From: Adiantum capillus-veneris
Lineage: Eukaryota > Streptophyta > Polypodiopsida > Polypodiales > Pteridaceae
Direction of reading: 5' to 3'
DNA length: 64,000 nt
NCBI GenBank assembly: GCA_014529385.2
Contig: CM043958.1
Coordinates: 155,967,293-156,031,292, forward strand
Shown in pieces: positions 44,497 through 55,937 of this stretch. The notes beneath the pieces were generated by a model that was given only the letters and a program-made list of their open reading frames with translations, searched no databases and was not told the DNA's origin. The translations under genes and the position numbers were made by a program. The first letter of the stretch is position 1, and each line of letters starts with the position of its first letter.

Positions 44497-47400
44497 ATGG
44501 ATTCCGCCAAGTCATCAGCAACAAAGAGAAAAAGACCGACAATCAAAGATGCTCTTGCAGAAGCAGAACCCTTTGACATTCCAGCAGAAACCCTCAAACC
44601 AACCAAAACTTGGGTGGAGGAAGCAGTACTGGAACAAGAGGGAATAAAGATCTACCAGGGGACTTTCAGAGATCCTCAAGGGCAAGCGGTGGATATACCG
44701 ATGATCCCACAAGAATTGGTGGATTATAGCAGGTCAGAGAACATCAGCAGGTACCTGGAAAGGGCAGACTTGCACAGATTCTTCACCTCGAGACCATCAG
44801 GTGTAGATACAAGAAGAGTGTATGAGTTGGCAACCTCCATTCAAAAGGATGGGAAAGCCACATTGACAGCAATAGATGGAGAGAAAGTAGAGGTACAGAT
44901 CACTCCACAGCTCATTGCAGATGCATTGAAGCTGCACAACAAAGGGTGCTCTGTCAGGGAAAGAAGGGAGGCTATAGAGGTTTATGGGTCCAAGAAACAG
45001 AATGCAACCTATGGAGATATGGCAGACCAAAGAGCGGCAACCCTTTGCCGACTGTACAACCAGTTTCTCCATATTTGCAGTAAAAGACCGCAAAAGTATA
45101 CGACACCACCCCATGCCATTGCAACTACCATCACATGGGCATTGAAGAGCAATATGCCAAAAGAGGTGAATTACGCTCAACACATCCACGAGCAAGTAAT
45201 TGCCATGCACAACGAGAAGCCAAAGTATATAGGAGGAGTTGAAGTTCTGACAAGAATAGCTTATGAAGCCATTGGAGCCAGAGATCAATGGCCAAAGGTT
45301 CCCTCCCAGAATGAGTGGCTTAGAGAAGCCGATGAGGAGGAAGAACAGCCTGAAGTATCCAAGAGGGCGTCCACAAGAGCACGCAGGAAACTAGAAATAG
45401 TTTCAGAACCTGAAGAGGATGTGGATGAGCCGCTTATGAAGAAAGCAAAGAAGAACGTTGCTCCCAAGCAAACCAAAAGTCAGAAAGCGGTAAGAATGGA
45501 AAGACTTGTGGAGCAGTTTAGAGCGGAAAGAGCTCTAAAGGGGGACTTTGAAGAAAAGTGGGTGCCAGACCCCACCAAAGTCGGAACTAGCTCAGCCAGG
45601 CCACATGTTGATCAATACGATCAATATATTAGAGCGTATGAGGAGTCAGAGGCTATACTGGAGCAGCAACCTGTCGAGCCATACACTGAAGAGGAAGTAC
45701 AGCTTTTAAAAGCTGAGCTGAAAAAGGACGACAAGGGGAAGAAGAAAGTAGATGAGTCTACTGAACCTCAAGAGAAAGACGGGCAAGCAAACAAAGGGAA
45801 AGCCAAGATGACTGAGGACAATCAGCCCTCCTTTACTGATGTACCAAGCCCGAAGAAGACGGAAATCATTGTGGAAGAGACCACAGTAGAGATGGACACG
45901 GCTGGTATGGAAAAGCCGGAGGCCGGGACCAAGGAAAAGGAGATAGATCCAATTCAGCAAAAGAAAAACGATTATGAGGATCTGGTAGAGATAGGGTACA
46001 CTGAAGCAGAGGCCCTTGAGGCAGTTTATGGGATCACCCTACAAAAACAAGATGATCGGAGAGGGACAGAGGAAAAATAAGAGTACAAAAGAGAGTAAAG
46101 AGAAACTGGAAGAGCAGAACGTACTAGAAGAGCCGAAGCCAGTGGAGGTGGTGGCAGAAAAAGCTTTAGAGCTGACAGATGAAGATGAAAAAGACATGCA
46201 CATGGTGCATGAACTGCTCAGCAAGATCAAAGAAAGATCCAAGGCAAAGGAAGTGGAGATTGAGACAGCCAAACAAAGGGAAGCCGAGTTGCAGAGGAAA
46301 TTAGAGAATGCTATGACTGAATCTGAAAGTCATAAAGCATCACTCTACGACGCGGAAAACGAGAGAGACGGCTTGATACTCCAGCTAGCCGAGGCCTCAA
46401 GAGAAGTAACAAGTGCACAGGAAGCAAGGGAGCAGATGGAAGACGACTTGGAGGCGGCTAAAGATGAGCTCATTGAGCTAAGGGAAAGAGTCGAGCTCCA
46501 AGAAAGAACAATCACTAGACTCAGGACTACTCCTAGAGCTAGCAGAGCAGGGACCGAACAAGAGGGAGCTCTTGTACCAGCTCTGGAAGACCAGGTCCGA
46601 AGCTTACAAAGAGAGCTAAGATTAGAGCAAGTGCAAAGGTTGCACATTGCGGAGGGATCATTGGCAGCAGAGGAGAGGCTCACTTTAGAAAATCAAACAC
46701 TAAGAACAGAGAATGAGACCCTCCGCAAATAGCTCCAAGATCTACAAGAGCAACAAAGAAGAGAGACAGAGACACCACAAGAAGAATTAGGTGGAGCCTC
46801 CATAGAGCTACCAGAAACTGGAGAGGCAACCACAATTGAAGATCCAACCCCAGTTCACGAGGTGGCCTTGACTTCAGGAATCTCTGAAGAAGAAGAAAAA
46901 AGGCTCCATGACCAAATAGAAAAGTCAGCAGAGGAGAGTGCCAAGGCGGAAATGGAACGGGAGAGGAGACTCCTCATCTCCATTAGACTTCAGGGATTAG
47001 ACACAAAAGTGCTCCATGAAGAGTGGATGCAACCCAGCCTGCCTTTCCCTTTGATGAAGTTTGAAGTGATAAAAACGAAAAAGAGAATAGAGGAGGAGCA
47101 GTATGTCGCTCTTTACGAAGGCGACATCACAAAGGAGGAACAGTCAAAGAAGATAGTAGATTCACAACCTAGATGGAGGAAAGGTTGGCTGAACAAATAC
47201 CCAGCCTACCTCATCTACTTGGTGGAGGCACCAAAGGAGATTCGGGAGAATGCAACCTTCTGCCCGGTGCCAAGAGTCAGAAGCTGGAAAGAGCATGGCA
47301 GGATTGCAAAAAAGAAGCCAAATTGGCTTAATTACCCCAGGATGCCAGGACCAAAGGCAGGAGAGAGAATAGGTAAAGCCTACATGGTGAAAACCCTAAC

Positions 47401-47770
47401 GGGCACCATCAAGCTCTTTACTGGCTCTCCTGACCTTTCGTGTTAGATGCTCAAGAAAATTTGCAGGACTCTCTTAGCTTGCATTGAAGTGTTCGCGCCA
47501 GATAAAGCCACGACCTTGAGTCTACTATCGACGACCGACACAGTGACTGATATGATGTATGATCTTTCATTGCAGCCTTCTCCAAAAGTGTTGCACCTCC
47601 TATACTAGAGGATTATGTTTTTGCCTAGCTTCCACATGCAAACATTCGAAGAAGCTTTCTACACCGGCTTTTTCACCCACGAAAGTAAAATATTTGGCCC
47701 AACCTTGACCATCGGCAACCTACGATATGAATCACATTTGCAGATGCTCAAGACGACAGGACTTTATTGA
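44497..47770 (+). pseudogene. ORF3 of copy B, disrupted
   Basis: Same start and end as the intact ORF3 of copy A. A net 2-bp deletion near 46070 brings a TAA at 46078-46080. The frame then continues in another phase and is cut by TAG codons at 46730, 47444 and 47606. All three are CAG in copy A, that is C-to-T changes in a CHG context. Domain order is as in copy A. Confidence 0.92.
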
Positions 47771-47807
47771 CCAAGCATAAAAGTCATGTCAGGGACGACA
47801 TGAACGC

Positions 47808-47819
47808 GGAGGGGGGGAG
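47808..47819 (+). other. Polypurine tract of copy B
   Basis: GGAGGGGGGGAG directly abuts the 3' LTR. Confidence 0.92.
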
Positions 47820-48109
47820 TGTTGAGCCAGCAGAGGATCACACCCACATTTTTGCTCACACTCATCATTTTCGTAACCATTGATTGTAATAAATGTCTTT
47901 CCGACATTGATTTTGAATGGAGCCATTCATTAAGTAACGGGACTCAATTGAGTTTCCAGCTTGTAATCCCGAAGTAATTTCACTCGCTGATGTAATTAGT
48001 TAGAGATGTTCTCACCTCCAAGGCTGAGGTATATAAGCCAAAGTTTTTGTAACCTAGAGAGATTCAGTTTTATTAATCAAAGGTGAGTTTTTGAGCGCCG
48101 TGACTGTGT

Positions 48110-48156
<47 letters not shown>

Positions 48157-48780
48157 TTATCTACTTGCTACGCGAGCTACGGAGCCGCCATTTGAGAAGC
48201 GACACCGCCATTGTGTTAGCAACGGCGAGAGCTACGCCCTGATACCAAGAGTGCGCGCTATCGACTTCTATGTGTGGTAAGTTCCTACGAGCTTCGGTGT
48301 GAGTTTTCTTTCAACTTGTGTGTCGGAATAGAGCGTGCAGCATATCTATAGAACCACAACGAGTAGAGCTACACATTAGTACCATCGGGGTCAAGTTTCG
48401 GTCACCTGTATTTTTCGGCCTGTCTTCATACGCGTTTACCGCACGAAGTGGTTATAGGTTGATTTTGCAGTTCAAATCTTTAGGGTGTTGTTCTTACCTA
48501 GTGTATAGACTTCCCCTTGAGTTTGAGATCGATTCAATGATTCTAGATCCTGTTTCGTATAGCATTCGTTCGTAGTACGGATTTCAGTCACTTGCGTATT
48601 TTAGAACTTAGATTTGATTTCCTTAGTAGTGATTGTCTTTAGAAGGTCAAGTAGGTGATTTGACACCCACCTAGTTGTTTCCATGCGCCTGCGGGTCAAG
48701 CTTCGTCCTCGTCTGACAAATTCTGTTGTTGGTTGAGTTCTCGCTATTTAGCTTCCGTTAGCAGCGTAACCGCCTTAACA
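47820..48780 (+). repeat. 3' LTR of copy B (961 bp)
   Basis: Matches the 5' LTR with about ten substitutions by eye. TATATAA at 48030-48036, GA tract 48112-48154, half-site CATACGCGT at 48427-48435. Confidence 0.97.
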
Positions 48781-48785
48781 ATATT
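48781..48785. repeat. Target-site duplication ATATT (right)
   Basis: Partner of 29676-29680. Confidence 0.92.
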
Positions 48786-49597
48786 GTAACTCCTATTTTT
48801 TGGATAATCTTTGTAATTGATGAGCCGAGGCTACAAGCTTTTAGATTGTATCAACCTATCTTTAGTTAGAGCTCCGAGATTATTAGTTTTGACCACCACA
48901 AACCTTGGCTAAGGTATACAAGCCAATTTCGTAAAGTTATTATTAAGTTCTGGATAATGAAATACAAAGTGTGAGCTAACGGTGCTCAATTCTCTCCTTC
49001 TCGCTCTTCCTACTCCCTCCTCGGTTGTCACATTGCAGTCACGTCGATTGCGTTGCAACCGCAGGTAAGAGCTCTATGCATTGACGTAAGTATTTCACAA
49101 TATTTTGTAGCTTTTGGCGTCGCCAACGCGCGGCCTAATCTCATCATAATTAGGAACTTACGCTTCAAAATAAAAAAACTAAGCATAGGCGGGGTATTGA
49201 GGCATCATTGCTAAGCATTTAGATGCATTCTGGGTCGAAAACGACTAGGTCAAAAATCCACTACTAATAATAATTGTGATTTTTGCACTTGCCCTAAAGT
49301 GGGATTTGAGACCATAAGCATGTGTGCTTAGGTCTTATAAACATTTCCTAAAAGTTCCGTTACGTTTGGATGTCATTTGATGCTGTAACGGATGTGATTT
49401 GTTTGCCAATTAGCGATTGGCTTTTGGTGATTTCCGTCACTTGAGTGTAGTTTGAGTTAGATACTTATTGTTTGTTGTTTTCCAAGATATTGACAATCTC
49501 TTGTAGCCTCTACGCACTAGTCAAGTCAGCTTCGTCCCATGGATTAACAATTATATGTTGCAATAAGATAGGAGTGAGGTTAGACACCTGTCCCACA
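48786..49597 (+). repeat. 5' LTR of element D, right piece
   Basis: Ends CCCACA at 49597, two bases before a primer-binding site, as expected for a 5' LTR. It contains GGTATACAAGCC, similar to the TATA context of copies A and B. The left piece is probably 29597-29680, separated by copy B. Confidence 0.65.
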
Positions 49598-49599
49598 TT

Positions 49600-49619
49600 T
49601 GGCACCGTTGTCGGGGATC
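49600..49619 (+). other. Primer-binding site of element D (tRNA-Asp-like)
   Basis: TGGCACCGTTGTCGGGGATC matches the complement of the tRNA-Asp 3' end except at two positions. Confidence 0.85.
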
Positions 49620-50849
49620 GAAGAGACCTAAACTACTGAAAAACACGAGCGTCTTGTGAAGTTATCCTTTAACTTCCTCTAGGATCTCCTAGAGTAAAAA
49701 CTTTCTTTTTAAAACTGTATATCTTAAGATTATCGTCTTTTGCTGTGTCGAGGTATCTTGGAAGTAATCGTACTTGCTCAGTGCCTTTAGGATTGTAGGA
49801 TTTTAAAATTAGATTAGGATTTTGAGAATGATTGGTAGATGAGACAAGTCTTAAGATCAATGCTTAAGAAACCATAAAAAAACAAGAAAATGAGTGTTTG
49901 TGGACATGTCAGGACACCGGCAAGGCCGGACTAGACAAGGGCAAGGCCGGGCTAGGCATTGTGGAAAGGGAGTCCAACTAGGGCAAAGGGCCAGGGTCCA
50001 TGCTATATAGTGGGTGGTTGGGTAGTGGACTCCTAAGTTCTAGTTCCCCTTGTCTTACATTTGTATCAAGAGCTTGGTTCTTTTTTGGGAAAGACACAGC
50101 CGTGGAGGAGGGGAGGGACACACAAACTTGCATGGGCAAGTTGCATGTCGGGGTCAAGGAACCGTGGAGCACCTCTCCTGTGAGGAGGAGGACAAGCAGG
50201 AAATCCATGGGCAATCCCCCTTGCAAGGAGGAGCCACCGAGGTGAGACCTGCACCAAAGGCAACCCTTGCAGTCTCTACGGCATCGCGTCCGGCGGGGGA
50301 GTGTTTTTCGATCCAGGGCCGAAGCCCCTTACACAATACAGTGACTGCCATGGCCTCTTCTCCTCCCTCACGCGCTAATGTAAGCGGCCATAGCCGCTGA
50401 ACGTTTGTCTTTACACATTGCAAGGGCGCCCAACCCCTTGGGGGTTAGTGGCCAAACCTTTTTTCAAGTACAAGGTGCGGTACCCATAGTGGGGTACCCC
50501 CCCTCCCTCGTGTGCGGATTCGGCAAGGTTCGGCAACTTGACAGGGCCGGTAAAAACTTCGACACACCAATTCTTTGCGTATTACCAACAGAAATTTGGA
50601 AATTTAATCAAAGCATTCCAACGGGAGTTAAAAGTACCATTTTAACTTCCAAAATCAATTAAAGATTGCAAGCATAACTGACTCAGCTACCAAGGAATTA
50701 AGGAATTCCCTATACGGCGAAAATTTGTGGATCAATTTCCAACGGGATACTATCGATTTTGATGGAATTAGCAAGGCTAATTACAATTTGCAAGTGCTCT
50801 CACTCTCATGTATTTTTGTTACTATTCCTTGCACCGCACTGTGTTACCA
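49620..50849 (+). other. Leader of element D
   Basis: No credible gene. A GC-richer segment (about 49910-50520) gives overlapping open stretches on both strands, a sign of composition and not coding. A short direct repeat (GGCAAGGCCGG, twice within 49917-49950) is present. Confidence 0.55.
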
Positions 50850-52019
50850 TGGATTCAGATATCAATATGACCTTTGATTTTGAGCAAAGTACGCCTGATC
50901 CTGCCCATGATAGCCTGTGGCCGTGGATCCTCTCAAGGAGAGTACCCGCAACACAACGGAAGGGATTGACACTTACGAATTGCTCAATATTCAAGAATTT
51001 CGTGCACTTCAGACACGCATGCCAGTCATGGATGAAAATTTTAAAGCTTTAAATGAAAATGCTAATGCAACAGTAGTCCAAGGGTCCTGTTGACACGCAC
51101 ATGCATGAGCACGTTGCTACACAAGGGCAAGGCCCTTCTAATCCAGGGCAAGACCCAACTGCTGATACTTTGCACACTCACTGCAAAAGAGGTGGATGAG
51201 TTGTTGAAAAACACCAAACCACCAATTTTTAAGGGAGAAGACCGAGACCGCAATAAGGATGCAATGAATATATTTCTCAGCAAGTGGGATGGAATTAACA
51301 CCTTACGGCGTACTCAGAACATAGTCAGAGCTCTACAAACGAGCTTTGCTCTGGAAGGCAAGGCCTACAAATGATGGATGTCTCTCAAGGAGAAGAATAT
51401 CATACCATAGAGTTGGGCAGCTTTGGAAGCTATGTTAGAAAAGAACTTTTGCCTACAAATGAGGCAAATCGGAATTGGATGGCTTGGGACACGTGTTCCA
51501 TGCACCAATACCCATCATTGCTTGAATATATATCTCACTATCGGGATGTTATCCTCAAGTTGGAAGGCTTAGATAACTTTCAACAAGTACGGGGGCTTAT
51601 ACGCAGTTTGACACCAGAGCTTAAGAAGTACGTCAAGGTCCAAGACCCTAAAACACTTGAGGAAGCCATAGTGAAAGCACATATTCATGATGATCCAGAT
51701 GAAAAGAAAGCACATAATATTCATGTACCTTCTAATACACATGGTAATACACGCACTCAGTATGGACATAATAAAAGGAAATTTAGAGTTGCCAATTCAG
51801 ATGCATCTAAAAAACCCAAGGGGTCCAGGGTCCTCTCTCTCCTGAGGACTTTGATAAAGCTATGAAAGAGAAATTATGTTTTCAGTGTTTAGGAAGCGGT
51901 CATGGCAAAAAGTATTGTCCCAAGGGAAAATCTGCTGCTCATGGCAAGGAGAAAGCAGTGCACACGGTGCAACTGCTACCTCTTGAGTCTTCCTCACGAT
52001 TCTCTACAGTGGAAGTAAC
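50850..52019 (+). pseudogene. gag: gag of element D, frameshifted
   Basis: Starts at an ATG at 50850 (MDSDINMTFDFEQ). Pieces in different frames give a Gag capsid region (PPIFKGEDRDRNKDAMNIFL at about 51220-51280; LLEYISHYRDVILKLEGLDN at about 51520-51580; a following segment to about 51690) and a canonical CCHC knuckle CFQCLGSGHGKKYC (51877-51918, C-x2-C-x4-H-x4-C). At least three frame changes and a TGA at 51372-51374 occur. The frame is cut at 52020 by the inserted DNA transposon. Confidence 0.8.
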
Positions 52020-52045
52020 CATTAGGAAAAGTTTGGACTCAAAAA
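52020..52045. repeat. Left terminal inverted repeat
   Basis: CATTAGGAAAAGTTTGGACT then CAAAAA, identical to the reverse complement of 61703-61728. Confidence 0.92.
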
Positions 52046-52381
52046 AGGACTTTTTGGCGTCAGAGAGAGAATGATGTTCGACCAATAGAGTTTGAGTCAC
52101 CACAACGGTAGCTCCAATTTATTTGATTTTTATCTCAAATTTGTGCGTTTTCAAAAAAGAGTTTTTTCTGTTAAAAAGATCTCAATAAGAAGATACGACG
52201 CGATTTGTGCAAATTATTCTCCTGCCATGGACGACGAACGCCGAATGTGCCATAACTCACATTCAATGAAGCACGTCTTTTGATGAACACTTTTCAAGCT
52301 ACTACTTCTTGTGTAAACTAGTGAGCCTCTTTTCTTTTATCGTTTTTGCGTAGTGTCACTTCACAGCTAATAGAAGCAGAG

Positions 52382-53720
52382 ATGGAAGGAAGACGACCAC
52401 GACGACCATCTGCCTCTATTAAATCTGTGGAACTATTCAACAGCTTTGACTTAGACAATGGTCGCTAGATGTCTACCACAGTCACCATTGGTAGTTGGGT
52501 TCTGCTTCAAACAAGACGAAGAAAACGGATGTCAAATGAATTCATCAACAGCTACAAAGGACGTGTGAAAGATTTTCGCTTGTCTCAAACGAGAAAGACA
52601 GTGAAAGAGGTGCTCATTGAGCATGCATATATGCACTCCAAACTACGACTACAACAGTCACCTTTGGGGTTTCCTGCTCATAGACCAAACTGTGTGACTA
52701 CTATATTGCTAAAATGTTTTTAAAGATCTTTCAAGTTATTTTGTTGACTATTTCTTGTGACCATTCTCTTATCTTTTGTTTTTGCAGATATTTATCCTTC
52801 TAACAAAGAAGAATGGCAACCAGTTGAGTGCATAATTGGTATTTTTGATGCTTTTCATGCTTCGGTGGGAGAACTTATGTACAGAACTAGTGCGAGAAGA
52901 GCTCTCGCAGAGAGGGGAGTTTTCTTTTACGACTACTTTTACAACGCCCCTTGCTCTGTCCATGGATTTGGCACTTTGAAACCTTTCCCTCTTCCCCAAC
53001 AAGATTCCCCAAAGTGGCCAGTTCCAACTTCAGAAACCTCAGAGTGTTTTAAACTCAAGCTTCATCAGGAAATTTTGAAGTGTTTGCGACCAAACATTGC
53101 AAGCAGGCAAGTATGAGTCAGTCTATTTATGCCATTACATGTCTTTCTAGATTTCTTCCACAATGAGGAGGTTAGAAAAACAGAAACCATGTTCATATGT
53201 AAATCCCAAACTTTCCTTGATTTTTTGGATGACAATTGGGATGTCAGTGATTCTGAAGGCATTTTGTGCAAAGTTGACAAGCGCTCGGTTGTGTGCAAGT
53301 GTATGATAGCATCACGGAATTTTATAGTTTCTTTCTACTACATGAGGTGGCATCGAGTGAATGGTCAATTGGTAGCTATGGATCAAGATTTAAGTGACGA
53401 TGCTTTTAATCCCTTGATGTCCATCGAGATATGGTTTTCAATTTATTTGCTTACAGTTGTTGTGGTTAGATCAAATGTCACTTTAAGACAGGTTCAAGAG
53501 GATCTGCTAAATGAGTCCGATCTCAATTTGCCTTCAAAATTTGTTTTCAAGTGTAACATGCGAAAAGTACTAAGCTACATGTATTACTTTTATACGTTGA
53601 TGTCTCTATCGTGCTCATGTATCCCAATGTCTTATCGCGTACGTTGCATTGCAGGTACCTCACAGACAAGAAAAAACGACTCTTTGTGCACAGATTACCA
53701 GCGACAGACTTGAAATAGTG
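52382..53720 (+). pseudogene. Transposon gene A, unknown protein, at least three exons
   Basis: Begins at ATG 52382 (MEGRRPRRPSASIK), with an in-frame TAG at 52466-52468. Exon 1 probably ends at 52691. Exon 2 (52788-53110) follows a clear pyrimidine-rich acceptor (TTTTTGCAG). Exon 3 (from about 53150) runs to about 53560. A last short exon may follow TTGCAG near 53655 and end with TAG near 53715. The product has a basic start and otherwise looks like a soluble globular protein of about 400 residues, with recognisable stretches such as GVFFYDYFYNAP and FLDFLDDNWDVSDSEG. I recognise no domain. It is convergent with the H3-Ulp1 gene. Exon edges other than 52788 are tentative. Confidence 0.55.
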
Positions 53721-53999
53721 AACTAAATTTACACAATGATTCAAATACTATTCTCAAAGATTACTCGACAAAGGCAGCTCTCTACATTACCAAACACCAT
53801 TGGATCCTCACTCTCTCATTTTTTTGGAAAACTGTACTTAACATTTTGTAAACTTTGAACCATAATCAAAACAAAAGTCAAATTTTAATCCACTACTTGT
53901 AATCAATTTGTCAAAAGTACATTTCATAATCTCTTTCTAATCTTGTGTGTGCGGTGATGTGGGGGCTGTTGGTTGAGGTTGAGGAGAGGTGGTGGCTTG

Positions 54000-54151
54000 G
54001 GGGTTTGGAGGCTCTGGAGCTGCTTCATGAGTAGGAGAGCTGCTGGGTGGGGGGTTTGGGGGCTCTGGAGCTGCTTCATGAGCAAGAGAGGTGCTGGGTG
54101 GGGGGTTTGAGGGTTCTGGAGCTGTTTCTTCAGGACGAGAGCTGGTGGGAG
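54000..54151. repeat. Three tandem 51-bp repeats encoding a Pro-rich tail
   Basis: Units start at 54000, 54051 and 54102, each beginning GGGGTTTG. On the minus strand they encode three 17-residue Pro/Glu/Ala/Ser units (HEAAPEPPNPPPSSSP and variants) at the end of the Ulp1 gene. Confidence 0.9.
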
Positions 54152-55504
54152 CTTGGGTTGGGGAGGCATCTGGGGAGATATTGATATGTGCTTGTGTTGG
54201 TGTGGCAGACACAGGGTATCTTGTCGGCGGATGCCTAGGCACGGGCCTTGGTGCTGGTGGGATAAAAGCATCACGTGCTCCGTCTGGACGCATGGTCGCG
54301 CAATTGATCAAGTTTTCAATCTTTCTGTTTCTAAACAAAGAAACATCAGCCTTTGAATAATCTGCCAAATTTCTTACCTGCGTTAAGAACATCATGTTTA
54401 TTAACATAGCTACTAACTTATTAAAATACAAATCTATAAACGAGTGTCAAATGCTTGCACTTCTACGACTTCCATCAAGCATGACCCCTAACAAAATTTC
54501 TGCACTGAATAAGACCCTCCATCCACAAGAGTAGGCATCGTCCTGCTTAGGGACTTTGCAACTAATAATTGTAAGATTCTCATATATCTGCTCTTGCGTT
54601 AAAGCTTCAAGAGCACACCCAAGCTTCCGAACAGATCTACGGAAAATACAATTAAATTTCATAAACGACTTTTAACAAAATTCTATGCGATGTCGAATAA
54701 AATACAAAACCTCTTACCTACGTACTTCACCATGAAATCCATGGGATGAATTAGCAAGGTAGCACCGGTTTCGTTCAAGGTGTAAGAGAACAAGACTCCA
54801 ATGAGATCTGTTACAAATAAACATAAGCAAAACATATGTCTTCACAATAAATTAGAGTTCAAGATAAAATAATTTCACTATTGAAAACATTGTGTACCCT
54901 TCATGATAAGCCAGAACAAAAAAATTTGCCGTATCCATGTTCACTGACTGGAACCAGTCAACTACTTCCACTAAAGATGTATCCTCGGACGTCAAAACGA
55001 CCGAGAGGTCATCATCTTGCATATTCCATAGCAAATTTGAAACTACAAAACTGTAAAGAAATTCGTGTCATACAAAATTGAATATATTAAAAGAATTTAT
55101 TGTGAAAAAAAGAATAGCACGCACCAAAGCAAGCAATTGATGATTGAGTCTGTGTGTTCCCTCGTCCGGTTCTATAAAATTGCAATCTCCTGGGGGTGAT
55201 AAGGAAAATATAGAATGCGTCCCCACACAGGAAGGCCAACATGGAAGTAGGGAAACAGCAATGACAAATCATCAGCGTTGGCGTCGCTGATGGCATCTGC
55301 CATTTGTTCCTCCATCATCTCAAGGTGTAACTGCTCCAATCTCTCACTATCGTCTTCTGTTGTGTCCCGCTCGGTGTTGAGACGGGTGTTGTATCGATGC
55401 ATTTGTGTAGACACTTCATGAACTTTGACCTTGTCAATAGGTGGTATTCTGAGAATAGTGTCCATCTTTCGGTCTGAAATACTGACAGGCGGTATTGTTT
55501 TGTC

Positions 55505-55937
55505 ATACATGAACCTGAGAAGGCGAAGTGTGTTGATGTCTCGTGGCATCAATGTTGTCCTATGTGCGTGGGCCGAGAGAATGTAGCCGTCCTAGAAAAG
55601 CTCTACAAAAAAATCCTCGGCGGCCTCGTGCAAGCACCCCATTGCACTTCGAGACCATTGGAAATTCAGGTTGTTTTGCTTGCAAATCTCGTGAACTACT
55701 CTCTGGAATGGCAGTTTAGGTATTGCCAATGAAATGTGCTTTTGGAGCTTACGAAGTTCGAGTAGAACGCTCCTATTCTGCTCGTATCTTCTTCTTCGCA
55801 TTGTTACGTAACTGCGGCATGGTCTTGCCCAGAATCACATGCGATGTTGACGGTTGCACAGTAGACGAGCTAGCCTGGCCCTGTGGAACAGACTGGCCAG
55901 GATAAACCTTCCTTGCTGTTTGCTTTGTGCGGGCCAT
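55505..55937 (-). other. Histone H3 tail and histone-fold domain
   Basis: Residues 1-9 after Met equal canonical H3, including Lys4 and Lys9, then a Pro/Gln/Ser-rich tail replaces the usual one. The fold keeps RY at its start, an alpha-N helix, LPFQRVVHEI (canonical-type alpha-1, not the CenH3 version), SAMGCLHEAAEDFFVELF (alpha-2) and AHRTTLMPRDI (alpha-3). Helix and loop lengths match canonical H3 residue for residue from the RY to the MPRDI. Two breaks (frameshift near 55785; TAG at 55592) interrupt it. Identity outside these motifs is low, so this is an old, fast-evolving capture. Confidence 0.85.

Larger units (their letters stand above)
29681..48780 (+). mobile_element. Complete 19.1 kb Ty3/Gypsy LTR retrotransposon, copy B
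   Basis: Bounded by ATATT duplications. Order: 5' LTR (979 bp), tRNA-Asp-like primer site, 1.4 kb leader with palindromes, an N-terminal ORF, gag-protease, pol with two H2C2 domains and a second protease, a 2.8 kb spacer with palindromes, ORF3, polypurine tract, 3' LTR (961 bp). About ten substitutions separate the LTRs by eye, near 1 percent, plus an 18-bp difference in a GA tract, so the insertion is fairly recent. Yet the coding regions carry many lesions, several shared in type but not in position with copy A. It may have been mobilised in trans while already partly defective. It inserted into the LTR of element D. Confidence 0.97.
53937..55937 (-). pseudogene. Histone H3-like / Ulp1 (C48) protease fusion gene of the DNA transposon
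   Basis: The minus-strand start at 55937 gives MARTKQTARK, the exact N-terminus of histone H3. A histone fold follows (to about 55505), then a charged 110-residue linker and a Ulp1-type SUMO-protease domain, all in one frame from about 55801 to 55125. Spliced exons follow at 55050-54898, 54807-54718 and 54636 to about 54450, and a proline-rich last exon at 54375-53937. Phases agree at the well-defined junctions. Protease residues: HW (SHWSLVLLHL), then Gln and Cys (KQDDAYSCGW); Asn stands where Asp is usual. Damage: a +1 shift between tail and fold (about 55785), TAG at 55592-55594 and TAG at 55172-55174. The SUMO-protease role is family knowledge; the fusion is inferred from frame continuity. 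Confidence 0.75.

Noticed and set aside
49978-50423. Overlapping frames on both strands in the leader of element D
   Set aside because: GC-rich composition effect; no family resemblance and all frames open at once.
53129-53713. Single long open frame read straight through as gene A's last exon
   Set aside because: The part after about 53565 reads through a likely intron; hydrophobic stretch there is probably not coding.
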